A program made the translations under genes and the position numbers. Source: Pedobacter sp. ok626 (GTDB taxonomy: Bacteria > Bacteroidota > Bacteroidia > Sphingobacteriales > Sphingobacteriaceae). Taken from it: a stretch of 64,000 nt of DNA. Below, piece after piece: positions 17,014 to 25,734 of this stretch. The notes under the pieces are model-generated. The model was not told the DNA's origin and did no database searches. It saw only the letters and a program-made list of their open reading frames with translations. Each line of letters opens with the position of its first letter. The stretch's first letter is position 1. The stretch is from positions 186,001 to 250,000 of the forward strand of contig NZ_FNEX01000003.1 of NCBI RefSeq assembly GCF_900100435.1. The letters run 5' to 3'.

Positions 17014-18261
17014 TTAGCGAACCTGTCCTTCTCCCCTAACTACCCATTTCTCGGTAACCAGTTTCTCAAGTGCAAAAGGTCCACGGGCATGAAGCTTTTG
17101 CGTAGATATACCGATTTCAGCACCTAAACCAAAGACTTGTCCATCTGTAAACCTGGTCGAAGCATTTAAATAAACTACCGCTGCATCAACTTCATTTAAA
17201 AACCGCTCAGCCTTAATCAGGTCTTCTGTAACAATAGCTTCAGAATGTTTTGAAGAGAAATTAGCAATATGTGATAAAGCCTCATCCATATCATCCACCA
17301 CCTTTACCGAACATTTGAAATCGAGGAACTCTCTTCCGAAATCCTCTTCAGTAGCTTTGTTTACCTGAGGATAATTCAATTGCTCCAGAATTGGAAAAGA
17401 ACGCTCATCGGCAAATATTTCTACATTATACCCAGATAGCAAAGGCGCTACTAAATTTAGAAATGGTTCCACAACAGCTTTATCCACCACAATGGTATCT
17501 AATGCATTACATACCGATGGTCTGGATACTTTAGCGTTGACCACAATAGCAGCTGCCTCCGCCAGTTTTGCTGTATTTTCGACATAAGTATGGCAAACAC
17601 CAGCTCCGGTTTCAATAACGGGAACCAGGGCATTTTTACGCACAAACTCAATCAACTGATTTGAGCCCCGCGGAATGATCACATCAATATATTTTTCGGC
17701 CTGTAAAATATCTAAGATATATTTTCTGTCGCCTGGAAGTTGCTGTACCACATTCTTATCCAAACCATGCGCAATTAAAACACGCTGAATTAAAGAAACG
17801 ATAAATAAATTGGTATGATAAGCATCCTGTCCACCGCGCAATAAGCATACATTGCCAGACCTGATACACAAGGCTGCAACATCAATAGTTACATTAGGTC
17901 TCGACTCGTAAATCACACCTACAACACCAATTGGGACCGTTTTCTTTTGAATAAAAAGGCCATTCGCCAATGTATTTTCTGAAAGCACTTTATTTGTAGG
18001 ATCGTCAAGGTTTGCAACATCAATAAGACTTGTGGCAAGATCCAGTATCCTGGCTTCGTTCAACAACAGGCGATCCCATTTGGGGTCTGATACAGGCATT
18101 TTCTCTAAATCTTTTAGATTTTGGGTAATAATTTCCGCAGACTGCGCTTTAATCAGCACAGACAAATCATTGAGCAGGGCTTGCTTTCCTTTATCGCTTA
18201 AAGAAGAAATAGAGTGTTGAGCCTTTTTCGCATTAATTAACTGTTGTTGAATCGATTCCAT
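17014..18261 (-). CDS. proA: Gamma-glutamyl phosphate reductase
   Basis: 415 aa, the usual length. NADPH-dependent reduction of glutamyl-5-phosphate to glutamate semialdehyde in proline synthesis. An aldehyde-dehydrogenase-like fold with VGVIYESRPNVTIDVAALC, LRGG, IPRGSNQLIEFV, the catalytic-cysteine region SRPSVCNALDT and LNASTRFTDGQVFGLGAEIGIST. It lies 3 bp after proB on the same strand, a classical proBA operon. Confidence 0.97.
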   Translation of the reverse strand: MESIQQQLINAKKAQHSISSLSDKGKQALLNDLSVLIKAQSAEIITQNLKDLEKMPVSDPKWDRLLLNEARILDLATSLIDVANLDDPTNKVLSENTLANGLFIQKKTVPIGVVGVIYESRPNVTIDVAALCIRSGNVCLLRGGQDAYHTNLFIVSLIQRVLIAHGLDKNVVQQLPGDRKYILDILQAEKYIDVIIPRGSNQLIEFVRKNALVPVIETGAGVCHTYVENTAKLAEAAAIVVNAKVSRPSVCNALDTIVVDKAVVEPFLNLVAPLLSGYNVEIFADERSFPILEQLNYPQVNKATEEDFGREFLDFKCSVKVVDDMDEALSHIANFSSKHSEAIVTEDLIKAERFLNEVDAAVVYLNASTRFTDGQVFGLGAEIGISTQKLHARGPFALEKLVTEKWVVRGEGQVR

Positions 18262-18264
18262 TAT

Positions 18265-19299
18265 TTATAATATTACAATATCACTCGCGTTTGCGATTTC
18301 CAGATTACGTTGTTTTGAGTCCTTAGCGATTGCTTCTGACGAGGTTTTAGCACGTGCAACCGCGACGATATTATCCTGAGCATCTGTGATTTCAAAGATC
18401 TCTCCATCACTAAATCGCTCGATAACAGATAATACACCTACCGCAAGTAAACTTTTGCGGTTTCTAATGGCTTCACAGGCACCATCATCAACCATAATGC
18501 GGCCCGTAACTAAACTGCCGCTAGCCAGCCATTTATTTCTGGCCGAAATGCTGCAATCTTTAGGGATACAAACTGTGCCCGTTTTTTCCTGAACGGCTTT
18601 GGTGATACCATCCGGAGTGCGTACGCCAAATATGACAACCTTAATGCCCATAGTCGAAGCCAGGTGCGCAAAGGTTAATTTAGAGATCATTCCCCCTAAG
18701 CCTAAATCTGATTTGTTCTTATCAGCAAGTGAGAAAATATCGTTGTTTATACTTTCAATTTTATCTATCACCTTACCTTCTCTATCTAATACCCCCGGAA
18801 CTGAAGTTCCCAATAGAATTAATGAAGCACCAAAACCTACTCCCAACAGCGTAGCCAGTTCATCATTATCCGAAAACTTTAATTCCAGACTACTGACTAC
18901 ATCATTTTCATTGGCAATGGGAATTACGTCATTTTTCCAAAGCTCTTCATAGGTTTCTTTCAATTGTAAAAATTGCTTCCTGTTAGAGAAATGCTGACGC
19001 TCACAAAGACTTTGAGCAATACATATCCCATAGGGTAGAAAATGTTTGGAATAAGTATTCAATAGTAGCGGATTGCCGATTGAAGCCGCTGCTTTACGCT
19101 CGGAAATCTTTCCTTTATAATTTTTGATGTATTTTTTTCCGGCGCCTACTGCGCCAGATGAAACAAGTATTAACCGGTAATCTTTTGCTACATCTGCTAC
19201 CTGTCTGGCAACATCAGCAATTACCAATTCATCAAGCTCTCCTTTTTCAGTGGTTATAGAGGCTGTGCCTAATTTCAAAACAAGTATTGGCTTGTTCAT
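18265..19299 (-). CDS. proB: Glutamate 5-kinase
   Basis: 344 aa. First step of proline synthesis: ATP-dependent phosphorylation of glutamate. The amino-acid-kinase domain starts with LVLKLGTASIT and has LVSSGAVGAG, IPIANENDVVS and GLGGMISKL. The C-terminal ~90 residues (from WLASGSLVTGRIMVDDGA) are the PUA-like domain found in most ProB proteins. Feedback inhibition by proline is usual for the family. It precedes proA with a 3-bp gap. Confidence 0.96.
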   Translation of the reverse strand: MNKPILVLKLGTASITTEKGELDELVIADVARQVADVAKDYRLILVSSGAVGAGKKYIKNYKGKISERKAAASIGNPLLLNTYSKHFLPYGICIAQSLCERQHFSNRKQFLQLKETYEELWKNDVIPIANENDVVSSLELKFSDNDELATLLGVGFGASLILLGTSVPGVLDREGKVIDKIESINNDIFSLADKNKSDLGLGGMISKLTFAHLASTMGIKVVIFGVRTPDGITKAVQEKTGTVCIPKDCSISARNKWLASGSLVTGRIMVDDGACEAIRNRKSLLAVGVLSVIERFSDGEIFEITDAQDNIVAVARAKTSSEAIAKDSKQRNLEIANASDIVIL

Positions 19300-19404
19300 T
19301 GTGGTTCGGGTTATAAATCTGTAATGAAAACCCGAAAATAGGCAATTATCCGCCTATCTGTGAAATAAACTGGAGGATAATTGATAGATTTTATAGAAAA
19401 TACC

Positions 19405-21843
19405 TTACTTACTTTGTTCTCTGTTCCTGTTTAGTTTAATTTTGATCTTTCCATCTTCCCCATCAGTAGCCAATAAATGTAAAACAATCCCCTTCATACG
19501 TCTGGCTTTTTTCTCATCGGGATCGGTAATACCAGCATCTTTCTTTGGGTTTCGGAGCGGCACATCGAGTGCTATATTTGTGCCGGTAGACAGGGAATAA
19601 ACCCCGGCAACATCCATATTTAGCAAACTGGAGTTAATCTGCATGGGGCTGATTGTGATCTTTTGTCCACGGATATCAAATTTACCATTCAGGTTATCAA
19701 ATGTAATGTGATTTAGGTCCCTGAAAGGAAAAGCAAACTTACCCACATTGATGATGGGTTCAAAATCAAGGAGCGCCCCTTTCTTAAGGTCAAATACGAG
19801 GTTACCAACCATGGAACTGGTTACCAATTTACCCTGATCAGTAATGCCACCAGAAATGCTTGCTTTAGAAAAGAGATACCCCTTTAAATTCTTTGAAGTA
19901 AGACTCTTCATCCCAAAATTGTCAAAAGAATAAAAGAAGTGTTTAATGTCCACATTGCTTAAAACTGTGTTTACATTAAACCTGTTCAGGTTTCCTTTTT
20001 GGGTAATCTTTCCATTGAGTTTAAGCGTCCCGCCTGCATGTTTTAATCCCACATTTTGAATAGCAATACCAGATTCAGAAAGATGTAAATCTGCTATAGC
20101 ATTGGTAGCCAAGAACTTGTTGTAATAGACTTTATCTACGCTTAAATGCATATTCACATTGCTCTTTTCGAATACCGTATTCAAATCTTCAGACAAGGTA
20201 GTTCGCTTTCCATGTTTACCTCTTGCTTTTATCGCTCGATTTCTACTTCCCAGGAACCCCAGGAATTCTGCAAGATGTATTTGTGGACTGCGAATCTGCC
20301 AGGTCAGCAATATCTTTTCAGGTGCGGTATAGTATAGGTTTAAGAAATTACGCACTACCCCATCCATTAAAACAACACTTTTGCCACTCTGCAAATGGAT
20401 GTTCTTTATAAAAAGATCATTATTTGCAAAGTTTAGCTGAATAGCTGTGTTGCTAAAATTTAGCTTCCTAGGCACATAACTGATGTCGGCATCTTTTATC
20501 GCTATCGATCCTGAAACCAAAGGCTTTGTCAACTCAAAATCTACAACATCAGCAACATAAGATAGATTTACATCTGCGGTTCCTTTGCCAAACTTTAAAG
20601 TTTCCTGACCTACTACTTTGTTTAATTTTGCAATATCAAAGTGCGATTTAAAAATACCTGTGGCAATAGGTTTTTCGAGGTTATTGATAAATACGGTATC
20701 CATTAAAAAGGGTAGTTCTTCATAGCTACCTTTAAAGTGGTAGAGCTTTATGATCGAATTCGCATCGCCTAAGCCCTTTCCGTTTACATAGTTATTGTTG
20801 AATGTACCGTTAAAGCTGCAATCTTTAACCACTCCACCAGGAGTAGTCAATACATTATCCTTGACTAAAGTCTTAATATTTATCAGTGGGTCGCCCCCAG
20901 CCCCCATATTTCCCTTTAAGGTACATTGCACATAGATAGGTTTATCGAGATTAAACATATTAAGCTTCGTTGTTATGTTTTGAGCAAGGAGCCCTGCAGC
21001 GCTTTTCCATAGGATGTTAGGAGCTTCAATATCTATAGTAAAATCAGTGCCTTCTTTTGAAGTATCAAATCTGCCCCCGATGATAAATAAATCATCTCCA
21101 ATGTTCAACTTATTAGGTGCTACATCAAAAACACGAGTACCATCATCATACTTGACCTCAAATGTCCCATCCAAGAGCTTATCCTTAACAAAACTCCCCT
21201 TTGCTGTATTAAAGGCTAAGCTTTTCGCTAGCGTTTTCATTTTGATATTTGCTTCCCAGCCTCCGAGTAATGGATATTCTATTTTCCCTCTCAGTTCATC
21301 CACTACAAAATGAAAAAGTTTATGTCCTTTTTTATTGTCGACCACAAAATTTACATTGTTCAAAATGATGTGTCCGATCTGAGTAGGAACTGATCCTTTT
21401 TTAGCAGCTTGATCTTTTTGCGATGTCTTTTTCAAAGCTACGGTGTTACTATAGCCATTGCTATCTGTAAATAAGTAGATCGTAGAATTGTTAATGCCTA
21501 TTTTTTCAATGTCGACATGACCGCCTAAGAGTCCAATTACATTCACGGAAACATCGAAATCTTTAGCCTCCAGCAAACTGTGCTTATGATTTTCCCAGAG
21601 ACTATCCTTCAGAATTACATTTTTAAGGCTCAAGGACACCCCCGGAAAGCCCTTAAGAAAGGTAGGATTCATACTACCGATTGTCATTGTACCACTGATG
21701 TTTTTATTGAGCTGCTCAGTAATTGTAGCCAACAGTTTTTTTTGATTGGCACTTACATAAATTGCCAACCCAACGTAAATAAGTAAGATTAGTGCGACAA
21801 GAGCTGCCAGAACTTTGAGTGTAATTTTAGACCAACGGGGCAT
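19405..21843 (-). CDS. AsmA-family envelope protein
   Basis: 812 aa. One N-terminal membrane helix (ITLKVLAALVALILLIYVGLAIY), then a long periplasmic region rich in beta-strands. The beginning (INKN-type segment followed by TMTIGSMNPTFLKGFPGVSLSLKNV) and the C-terminal repeat region (VNTVLSNVDIKHFFYSFDNFG, NLNGKFDIRGQKITISPMQI) are characteristic of AsmA/TamB-like proteins. These form long lipid-conducting grooves or affect outer-membrane assembly. It is a single-gene unit; the exact function in this phylum is unknown. Confidence 0.85.
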   Translation of the reverse strand: MPRWSKITLKVLAALVALILLIYVGLAIYVSANQKKLLATITEQLNKNISGTMTIGSMNPTFLKGFPGVSLSLKNVILKDSLWENHKHSLLEAKDFDVSVNVIGLLGGHVDIEKIGINNSTIYLFTDSNGYSNTVALKKTSQKDQAAKKGSVPTQIGHIILNNVNFVVDNKKGHKLFHFVVDELRGKIEYPLLGGWEANIKMKTLAKSLAFNTAKGSFVKDKLLDGTFEVKYDDGTRVFDVAPNKLNIGDDLFIIGGRFDTSKEGTDFTIDIEAPNILWKSAAGLLAQNITTKLNMFNLDKPIYVQCTLKGNMGAGGDPLINIKTLVKDNVLTTPGGVVKDCSFNGTFNNNYVNGKGLGDANSIIKLYHFKGSYEELPFLMDTVFINNLEKPIATGIFKSHFDIAKLNKVVGQETLKFGKGTADVNLSYVADVVDFELTKPLVSGSIAIKDADISYVPRKLNFSNTAIQLNFANNDLFIKNIHLQSGKSVVLMDGVVRNFLNLYYTAPEKILLTWQIRSPQIHLAEFLGFLGSRNRAIKARGKHGKRTTLSEDLNTVFEKSNVNMHLSVDKVYYNKFLATNAIADLHLSESGIAIQNVGLKHAGGTLKLNGKITQKGNLNRFNVNTVLSNVDIKHFFYSFDNFGMKSLTSKNLKGYLFSKASISGGITDQGKLVTSSMVGNLVFDLKKGALLDFEPIINVGKFAFPFRDLNHITFDNLNGKFDIRGQKITISPMQINSSLLNMDVAGVYSLSTGTNIALDVPLRNPKKDAGITDPDEKKARRMKGIVLHLLATDGEDGKIKIKLNRNREQSK

Positions 21844-21883
21844 ACGGCTTTATTTAAGATTTAGCATTTCTCTTAAATATACA

Positions 21884-21919
21884 ATAAAAAAGGCCATCTT
21901 GTTTTGCAAGATGGCCTTT
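21884..21919 (-). terminator. Intrinsic terminator of mqo
   Basis: A 13-bp perfect stem: AAAGGCCATCTTG (21889-21901) pairs with CAAGATGGCCTTT (21907-21919) around a 5-nt loop. On the minus strand a T-run follows. It sits directly behind the mqo stop codon and before the AsmA start. Confidence 0.9.
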
Positions 21920-21935
21920 CCGTATAAGATGAGGA

Positions 21936-23444
21936 CTAGTTTAACCCGTAGTCTAATCCTAGTGCATGTGTTGTTTGAGCTCTGATGTTATCGGTTAATT
22001 GCGAATTACCATCTAATGATTCACCATAAGAAGGAATCATCTGTTTAAGTTTTTGCTGCCATTCAGGTGTATTGATTTGATCTGCAAAGCAACGTTCCAT
22101 TAATGAAATCATAATTGAAACTGCTGTTGAAGCACCCGGAGAAGCACCTAGCAACGCTGCGATAGAACCATCTGCCGCAGTTACTACTTCGGTACCAAAC
22201 TCAAGAATACCACCATGTTTTTCATCCTTTTTAATTACCTGTACACGCTGACCGGCTGTTTCCAATTCCCAATCTTCCATTTTTGCACCTGGGAAATATT
22301 CTCTCAAGGCAGCCATACGATCTTCAGGAGATTGACGAACCTGATTGATCAGATACTTGGTTAACGGTAAATTATCTAATCCAGCAGAGATCATCGGACG
22401 AATATTGTTCGCTTTAATAGACAAAGGAAGATCCAGCAATGAACCGTGTTTTAAAAAGCGGGTAGAAAAACCTGCATATGGTCCAAAAAGCAAAGCTTTC
22501 TTTCCGTCGATCATTCTCGTATCCAAGTGTGGTACAGACATCGGTGGCGCACCTACCGAAGCTTTACCATATACTTTTGCATTGTGTTGCTCAATAATTT
22601 CAGGGTTTACACACTTAAGCCATTGTCCGCTTACAGGGAAACCACCAAAACCATTACCTTCTGGTATGCCTGCTTTTTCAAGCAATGGCAATGAACCACC
22701 ACCAGCACCAATAAATACAAATTTTGCTTTTACTACTCTTTTCTGCCCGGTAGTTTCATCCTTAACCTTCACATCCCATAAGCCATTTTTCTGCTTCAGT
22801 TTTTTCACATCGTGATGAAAATGAAGCTTTACGTCAGGTCTGGTCTGAAGTTTATTAAACATCATCCTGGTTAGGGCGCCAAAATTAACATCGGTTCCCA
22901 ATTCCATTCTTGTGGCAGCAACTTTATCAGACGAATTACGCTCTTGCATTACCAAAGGCATCCATTCTTTAAGTAGCTCTGTATCTTCAGAATAAATCAT
23001 TCCTTTAAACAAGTCACTTTGCTGTAGTTTTTCAAAACGCTTTTGTAAGAAATCAACGTTTTTTTCGCCCCATACAAAACTTACATGTGGGATGCTTTTT
23101 ATAAATGTTTCAGGTTTATCTACCAGTTTACTTTTCACAAGGAAAGACCAAAACTGTTTAGATACCTCAAATGATTCTGCTATTGAAACGGCCTTTTTAG
23201 TATCGACAGACCCATCAGGCAATTGTGGCGTATAGTTCAATTCACAAAAGGCCGAATGTCCTGTACCTGCATTGTTCCAGGCATCTGAGCTCTCAGCTGC
23301 AGCAACATCTAATCTTTCAAAAATTTCGATAGTGATATCCGGCTGAAGTTCCTTGAGTAACATACCTAAAGTAGCACTCATTATACCTGCCCCAATCAGC
23401 ACAACATCCACAGTTTTATCCGGATTACTATTTTTTCGAGTCAT
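21936..23444 (-). CDS. mqo: Malate:quinone oxidoreductase
   Basis: 502 aa, normal for the family. A peripheral membrane FAD enzyme that oxidises malate to oxaloacetate and passes electrons to quinone, in place of or beside NAD-malate dehydrogenase in the TCA cycle. Seen: the FAD-binding start VDVVLIGAGIMSATLGMLL, the SSDAWNNAGTGHSAFCELNYTP region, VFIGAGGGSLPLLEKAGIPE, GGFPVSGQWL and ALLGASPGASTAV near the C-terminus, all typical of Mqo. Transcribed alone, with a promoter box and a dyad just upstream (23462-23510). Confidence 0.97.
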   Translation of the reverse strand: MTRKNSNPDKTVDVVLIGAGIMSATLGMLLKELQPDITIEIFERLDVAAAESSDAWNNAGTGHSAFCELNYTPQLPDGSVDTKKAVSIAESFEVSKQFWSFLVKSKLVDKPETFIKSIPHVSFVWGEKNVDFLQKRFEKLQQSDLFKGMIYSEDTELLKEWMPLVMQERNSSDKVAATRMELGTDVNFGALTRMMFNKLQTRPDVKLHFHHDVKKLKQKNGLWDVKVKDETTGQKRVVKAKFVFIGAGGGSLPLLEKAGIPEGNGFGGFPVSGQWLKCVNPEIIEQHNAKVYGKASVGAPPMSVPHLDTRMIDGKKALLFGPYAGFSTRFLKHGSLLDLPLSIKANNIRPMISAGLDNLPLTKYLINQVRQSPEDRMAALREYFPGAKMEDWELETAGQRVQVIKKDEKHGGILEFGTEVVTAADGSIAALLGASPGASTAVSIMISLMERCFADQINTPEWQQKLKQMIPSYGESLDGNSQLTDNIRAQTTHALGLDYGLN

Positions 23445-23461
23445 TTATTTGAAATTTCCCG

Positions 23462-23469
23462 CAAAAGTA
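23462..23469 (-). promoter_or_regulatory. -7 promoter box for mqo
   Basis: On the minus strand the sequence reads TACTTTTG, an exact TANNTTTG match, 18 bp upstream of the mqo ATG. That predicts a very short 5' leader (about 10 nt). The -33 element is poorly conserved and would overlap the adjacent dyad. Confidence 0.55.
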
Positions 23470-23478
23470 CAACACAAA

Positions 23479-23510
23479 ATTATATTTCGCACGAAATCTC
23501 GAAATATAAT
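23479..23510. promoter_or_regulatory. Nested inverted repeat upstream of mqo (candidate operator)
   Basis: ATTATATTTCG (23479-23489) and CGAAATATAAT (23500-23510) form a perfect 11-bp inverted repeat. Nested in it is a second palindrome, ATTTCG-CA-CGAAAT (23484-23497). It lies 10 bp beyond the mqo -7 box, where the -33 element should be, so a bound protein would block or replace polymerase contact there. The regulator is unknown. Confidence 0.45.
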
Positions 23511-23626
23511 CTACATTTTTTACATTTTTATTGAAAACAACTAGCTAGTTTTGAAATAAGTACTTCTTTTCTGCCGATTTTATTACAAAAATATGATTAA
23601 AAAATATTTGGACTAAATATTTAATA

Positions 23627-23644
23627 TATGTAGCTAACTACGTA
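23627..23644. promoter_or_regulatory. Near-palindrome before the GNAT-MarR pair (candidate MarR operator)
   Basis: TATGTAG (23627-23633) and CTACGTA (23638-23644) pair with one mismatch across CTAA. The site is 25 bp upstream of the GNAT start in a co-transcribed GNAT-MarR unit. Size and AT-rich symmetry are typical of MarR sites and would allow autoregulation. This rests on position only. Confidence 0.35.
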
Positions 23645-23668
23645 TACTTGTACATAACCAGATATATT

Positions 23669-24160
23669 ATGAGCATCAACATCACTATAGAACCATTAAA
23701 TAATGCGTACTGTGAACAGATTATCAATCTGATTTTACCGATACAGCAAATTGAATTCAATGTCCCCGTAACTTTAGCCGATCAGCCTGACCTTTTGGAT
23801 ATTGAAACAAATTATCTTCAGGATGGCGGCAGCTTCCTGGGTGCAAAGCATGGAGATGAACTGGTAGGCACTATCGCACTGATCAATACAGGCCATAAAG
23901 CCTGTGCGTTACGAAAAATGTTTGTTAAAAAGGAGTTCAGGGGAAAGGAACATGGCATTGCGCAACTGTTGTTAGATAACCTGATTGAGTTCTGCTCGGC
24001 AAATAACATTACCGATATTTATCTGGGAACTGTAACTATGCTTAAAGCAGCTCATCGTTTTTATGAAAAGAATGGCTTTACTAAAATCAGCGCGGATGCG
24101 CTCCCGCCCTATTTTCCGAGAATGAAGGCCGATGATGTATTTTATCATTTCCACATATGA
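23669..24160 (+). CDS. GNAT-family N-acetyltransferase
   Basis: 163 aa from the ATG at 23669; a TTG seven codons upstream is not needed. Acetyl-CoA-dependent transferase fold: GTIALIN (beta-4), LRKMFVKKEFRGKEHGIAQLLLD (acetyl-CoA pyrophosphate loop, an R-G-K-x-x-G variant) and AAHRFYEKNGFTKI near the end. The substrate is unknown. Its TGA overlaps the ATG of the MarR gene by 4 bp, so the two are translationally coupled and the regulator probably controls this enzyme. Confidence 0.87.
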   Translation: MSINITIEPLNNAYCEQIINLILPIQQIEFNVPVTLADQPDLLDIETNYLQDGGSFLGAKHGDELVGTIALINTGHKACALRKMFVKKEFRGKEHGIAQLLLDNLIEFCSANNITDIYLGTVTMLKAAHRFYEKNGFTKISADALPPYFPRMKADDVFYHFHI

Positions 24161-24621
24161 ATGTTATAAATGAGTCGGGTATTTTAGGTATATCCACACG
24201 ACTTCAACGCCTTAGCGAACAATTGAGAAAAGATGGCTTCCAGATATACAAAACAAATGGTATCGACTTTGAACCCAAATGGTTTCCAGTGATCTACACC
24301 CTTCATTTCAAACCCGTGTTAAGTGTTGTAGAACTGGCTACCGAAATTGGCTACACCCATCCATCCACCATTAGCTTGTTAAAAGAACTTGAAAAGGAAA
24401 AGCTTATCCGTTCAAAAAAAGACAAACAGGACGAACGTAAACGCCTAATATTACTTACGGAAAAAGGGAAAAAGCTACTGCAACAAATGCAGCCAGTATG
24501 GCAAACTATGGTCGTTGCTTTAACGGAATTAACGAATACTAGCAACAACATCATGAAGGCTATCGAAGAAGTAGAGGCGCAATTGAATCACAAAAGCTTT
24601 ATGGATAGGGCTAAAAAATAA
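24157..24621 (+). CDS. MarR-family transcriptional regulator
   Basis: 154 aa winged-helix dimeric regulator. The HTH is in LSVVELATEIGYTHPSTISLLKELEKEKLI, followed by the wing SKKDKQDERKRLILLTEKGKKLL, whose DxRxxxxxLT pattern is diagnostic. The N-terminus contributes to the dimer interface. It overlaps the preceding acetyltransferase gene by 4 bp (ATGA). A near-palindrome upstream of the pair is a possible autoregulatory operator. Confidence 0.9.
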   Translation: MNVINESGILGISTRLQRLSEQLRKDGFQIYKTNGIDFEPKWFPVIYTLHFKPVLSVVELATEIGYTHPSTISLLKELEKEKLIRSKKDKQDERKRLILLTEKGKKLLQQMQPVWQTMVVALTELTNTSNNIMKAIEEVEAQLNHKSFMDRAKK

Positions 24622-24691
24622 AGATCCACATTTGTCGCATATACCCCCAGCCTTTGCCGCTTACACAAACCCCACCTTCATAGGGTTTATT

Positions 24692-24699
24692 TATATTTG
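24692..24699 (+). promoter_or_regulatory. -7 promoter box for the START-like gene
   Basis: TATATTTG matches TANNTTTG exactly, 45 bp before the ATG at 24744. No -33 TTTG at 18-20 bp spacing. A 14-codon ORF (24713-24757) lies in the leader and overlaps the start; it may be chance. Confidence 0.4.
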
Positions 24700-24743
24700 A
24701 GTTACAATAAATATGAAACTCTTAAATAACAAAATATATACTG

Positions 24744-25238
24744 ATGAAAGATTTTGACTGGACATCATTTACAATTAGAATATTGGTAGAGGCGAAAATG
24801 CCAACACTTTACGACGCATGGACAAGACCCTCAGAAATTGAGAGATGGTTTCTAAAGGAAGCCATTTTTCACGACACCAATAGCAAAAAAGTAGAAAGGG
24901 ATAGTCAAATACAACCAGGATTTACTTACGACTGGCTTTGGCATATTTATGAAGAAAAAGAACATGGCCATATCAATCAGGCCAACGGAAAAGACTTTAT
25001 TCAATTTACATTCGCTGGTGCTTGCCTCGTTGAAATTACATTAACGCAACAGGAAGAGTATGTCTTAGTAGAGCTGACACAAAAAGATATCCCTACTGAT
25101 GATTATAATAAACAGTATACCAGATTAGGTTGCCATAATGGTTGGTCTTTTTACCTTATCAATTTAAAATCTGTATATGAAGGGGGGCTTGATTTGAGAA
25201 ACAAAGACACCAGGTTTAAACCAATGCTAAACAATTAA
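24744..25238 (+). CDS. START-like (AHSA1-related) domain protein
   Basis: 164 aa. The first third carries the typical start of this group, FTIRILVEAKMPTLYDAWTRPSEIERWFLKEA, and the end has LGCHNGWSFYLINLKSVYEGGLDLR, the closing helix with the conserved GW. No DNA-binding or enzymatic motif is seen. It belongs to the same broad superfamily as the protein at 10186-10566 but is clearly different in sequence. It stands alone, with the -7 box upstream. Function unknown. Confidence 0.8.
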   Translation: MKDFDWTSFTIRILVEAKMPTLYDAWTRPSEIERWFLKEAIFHDTNSKKVERDSQIQPGFTYDWLWHIYEEKEHGHINQANGKDFIQFTFAGACLVEITLTQQEEYVLVELTQKDIPTDDYNKQYTRLGCHNGWSFYLINLKSVYEGGLDLRNKDTRFKPMLNN

Positions 25239-25521
25239 ATATTTGATCCTAGCTGCCAAGTTTAAGACTTTTGAATATATCCGAAATAAAGTAAGCCAAC
25301 AAAAACACATCTGCACAAAATACCAGAACTGTAGCCATTCTTCAAACTGTACAGAAGAACGTGTAACTATTTTCAACTCTTTCCATGTGTATTTTTGAAC
25401 AAGCCAACCTTTTAATCGTTCTTCTAATTATTTTTAAAAAAAAAAATAAACGCCAAAATATTAATAGCTAGAAAATTACGGGTTGACACTCCTACTTTCC
25501 TAAAAAACTTATGGAAAATAA
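25239..25521. other. Intergenic region upstream of tRNA-Thr, no gene seen
   Basis: About 280 bp, AT-rich, between the START-like gene and the tRNA promoter. I see no ORF with coding character, no clear terminator and no repeat. It contains a run of about ten A at 25435-25445 and an E. coli-like TTGACA that has no partner. Confidence 0.5.
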
Positions 25522-25552
25522 TTTGCAGGGCAACAATAAAGTCATACATTTG
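25522..25552 (+). promoter_or_regulatory. Bacteroidetes-type promoter of tRNA-Thr
   Basis: TTTG (25522-25525), a 19-bp spacer, then TACATTTG (25545-25552). Both elements and spacing match the TTTG-N19-TANNTTTG consensus exactly. Transcription should begin about 6-8 bp further on, roughly 15 nt before the mature tRNA 5' end. This is the best promoter in the window and confirms the phylum. Confidence 0.8.
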
Positions 25553-25572
25553 CAATCTCAAAAATATTAAAA

Positions 25573-25645
<73 letters not shown>

Positions 25646-25734
25646 CTTTAATTTTCTTCCCCCCAAGAACTCCGCTTGATCCAAACAATTGACGGCCTAC
25701 GTTGTTCTTATCCAAATACTCTAAAAGCGACTCC

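Noticed and set aside
24713..24757. 14-codon upstream ORF overlapping the START-like gene start
   Set aside because: Too short, no regulatory codon pattern; likely chance in AT-rich leader.
25484..25489. E. coli-like -35 box TTGACA before tRNA-Thr
   Set aside because: No matching -10 at 17 bp, and a perfect Bacteroidetes promoter lies closer to the tRNA.
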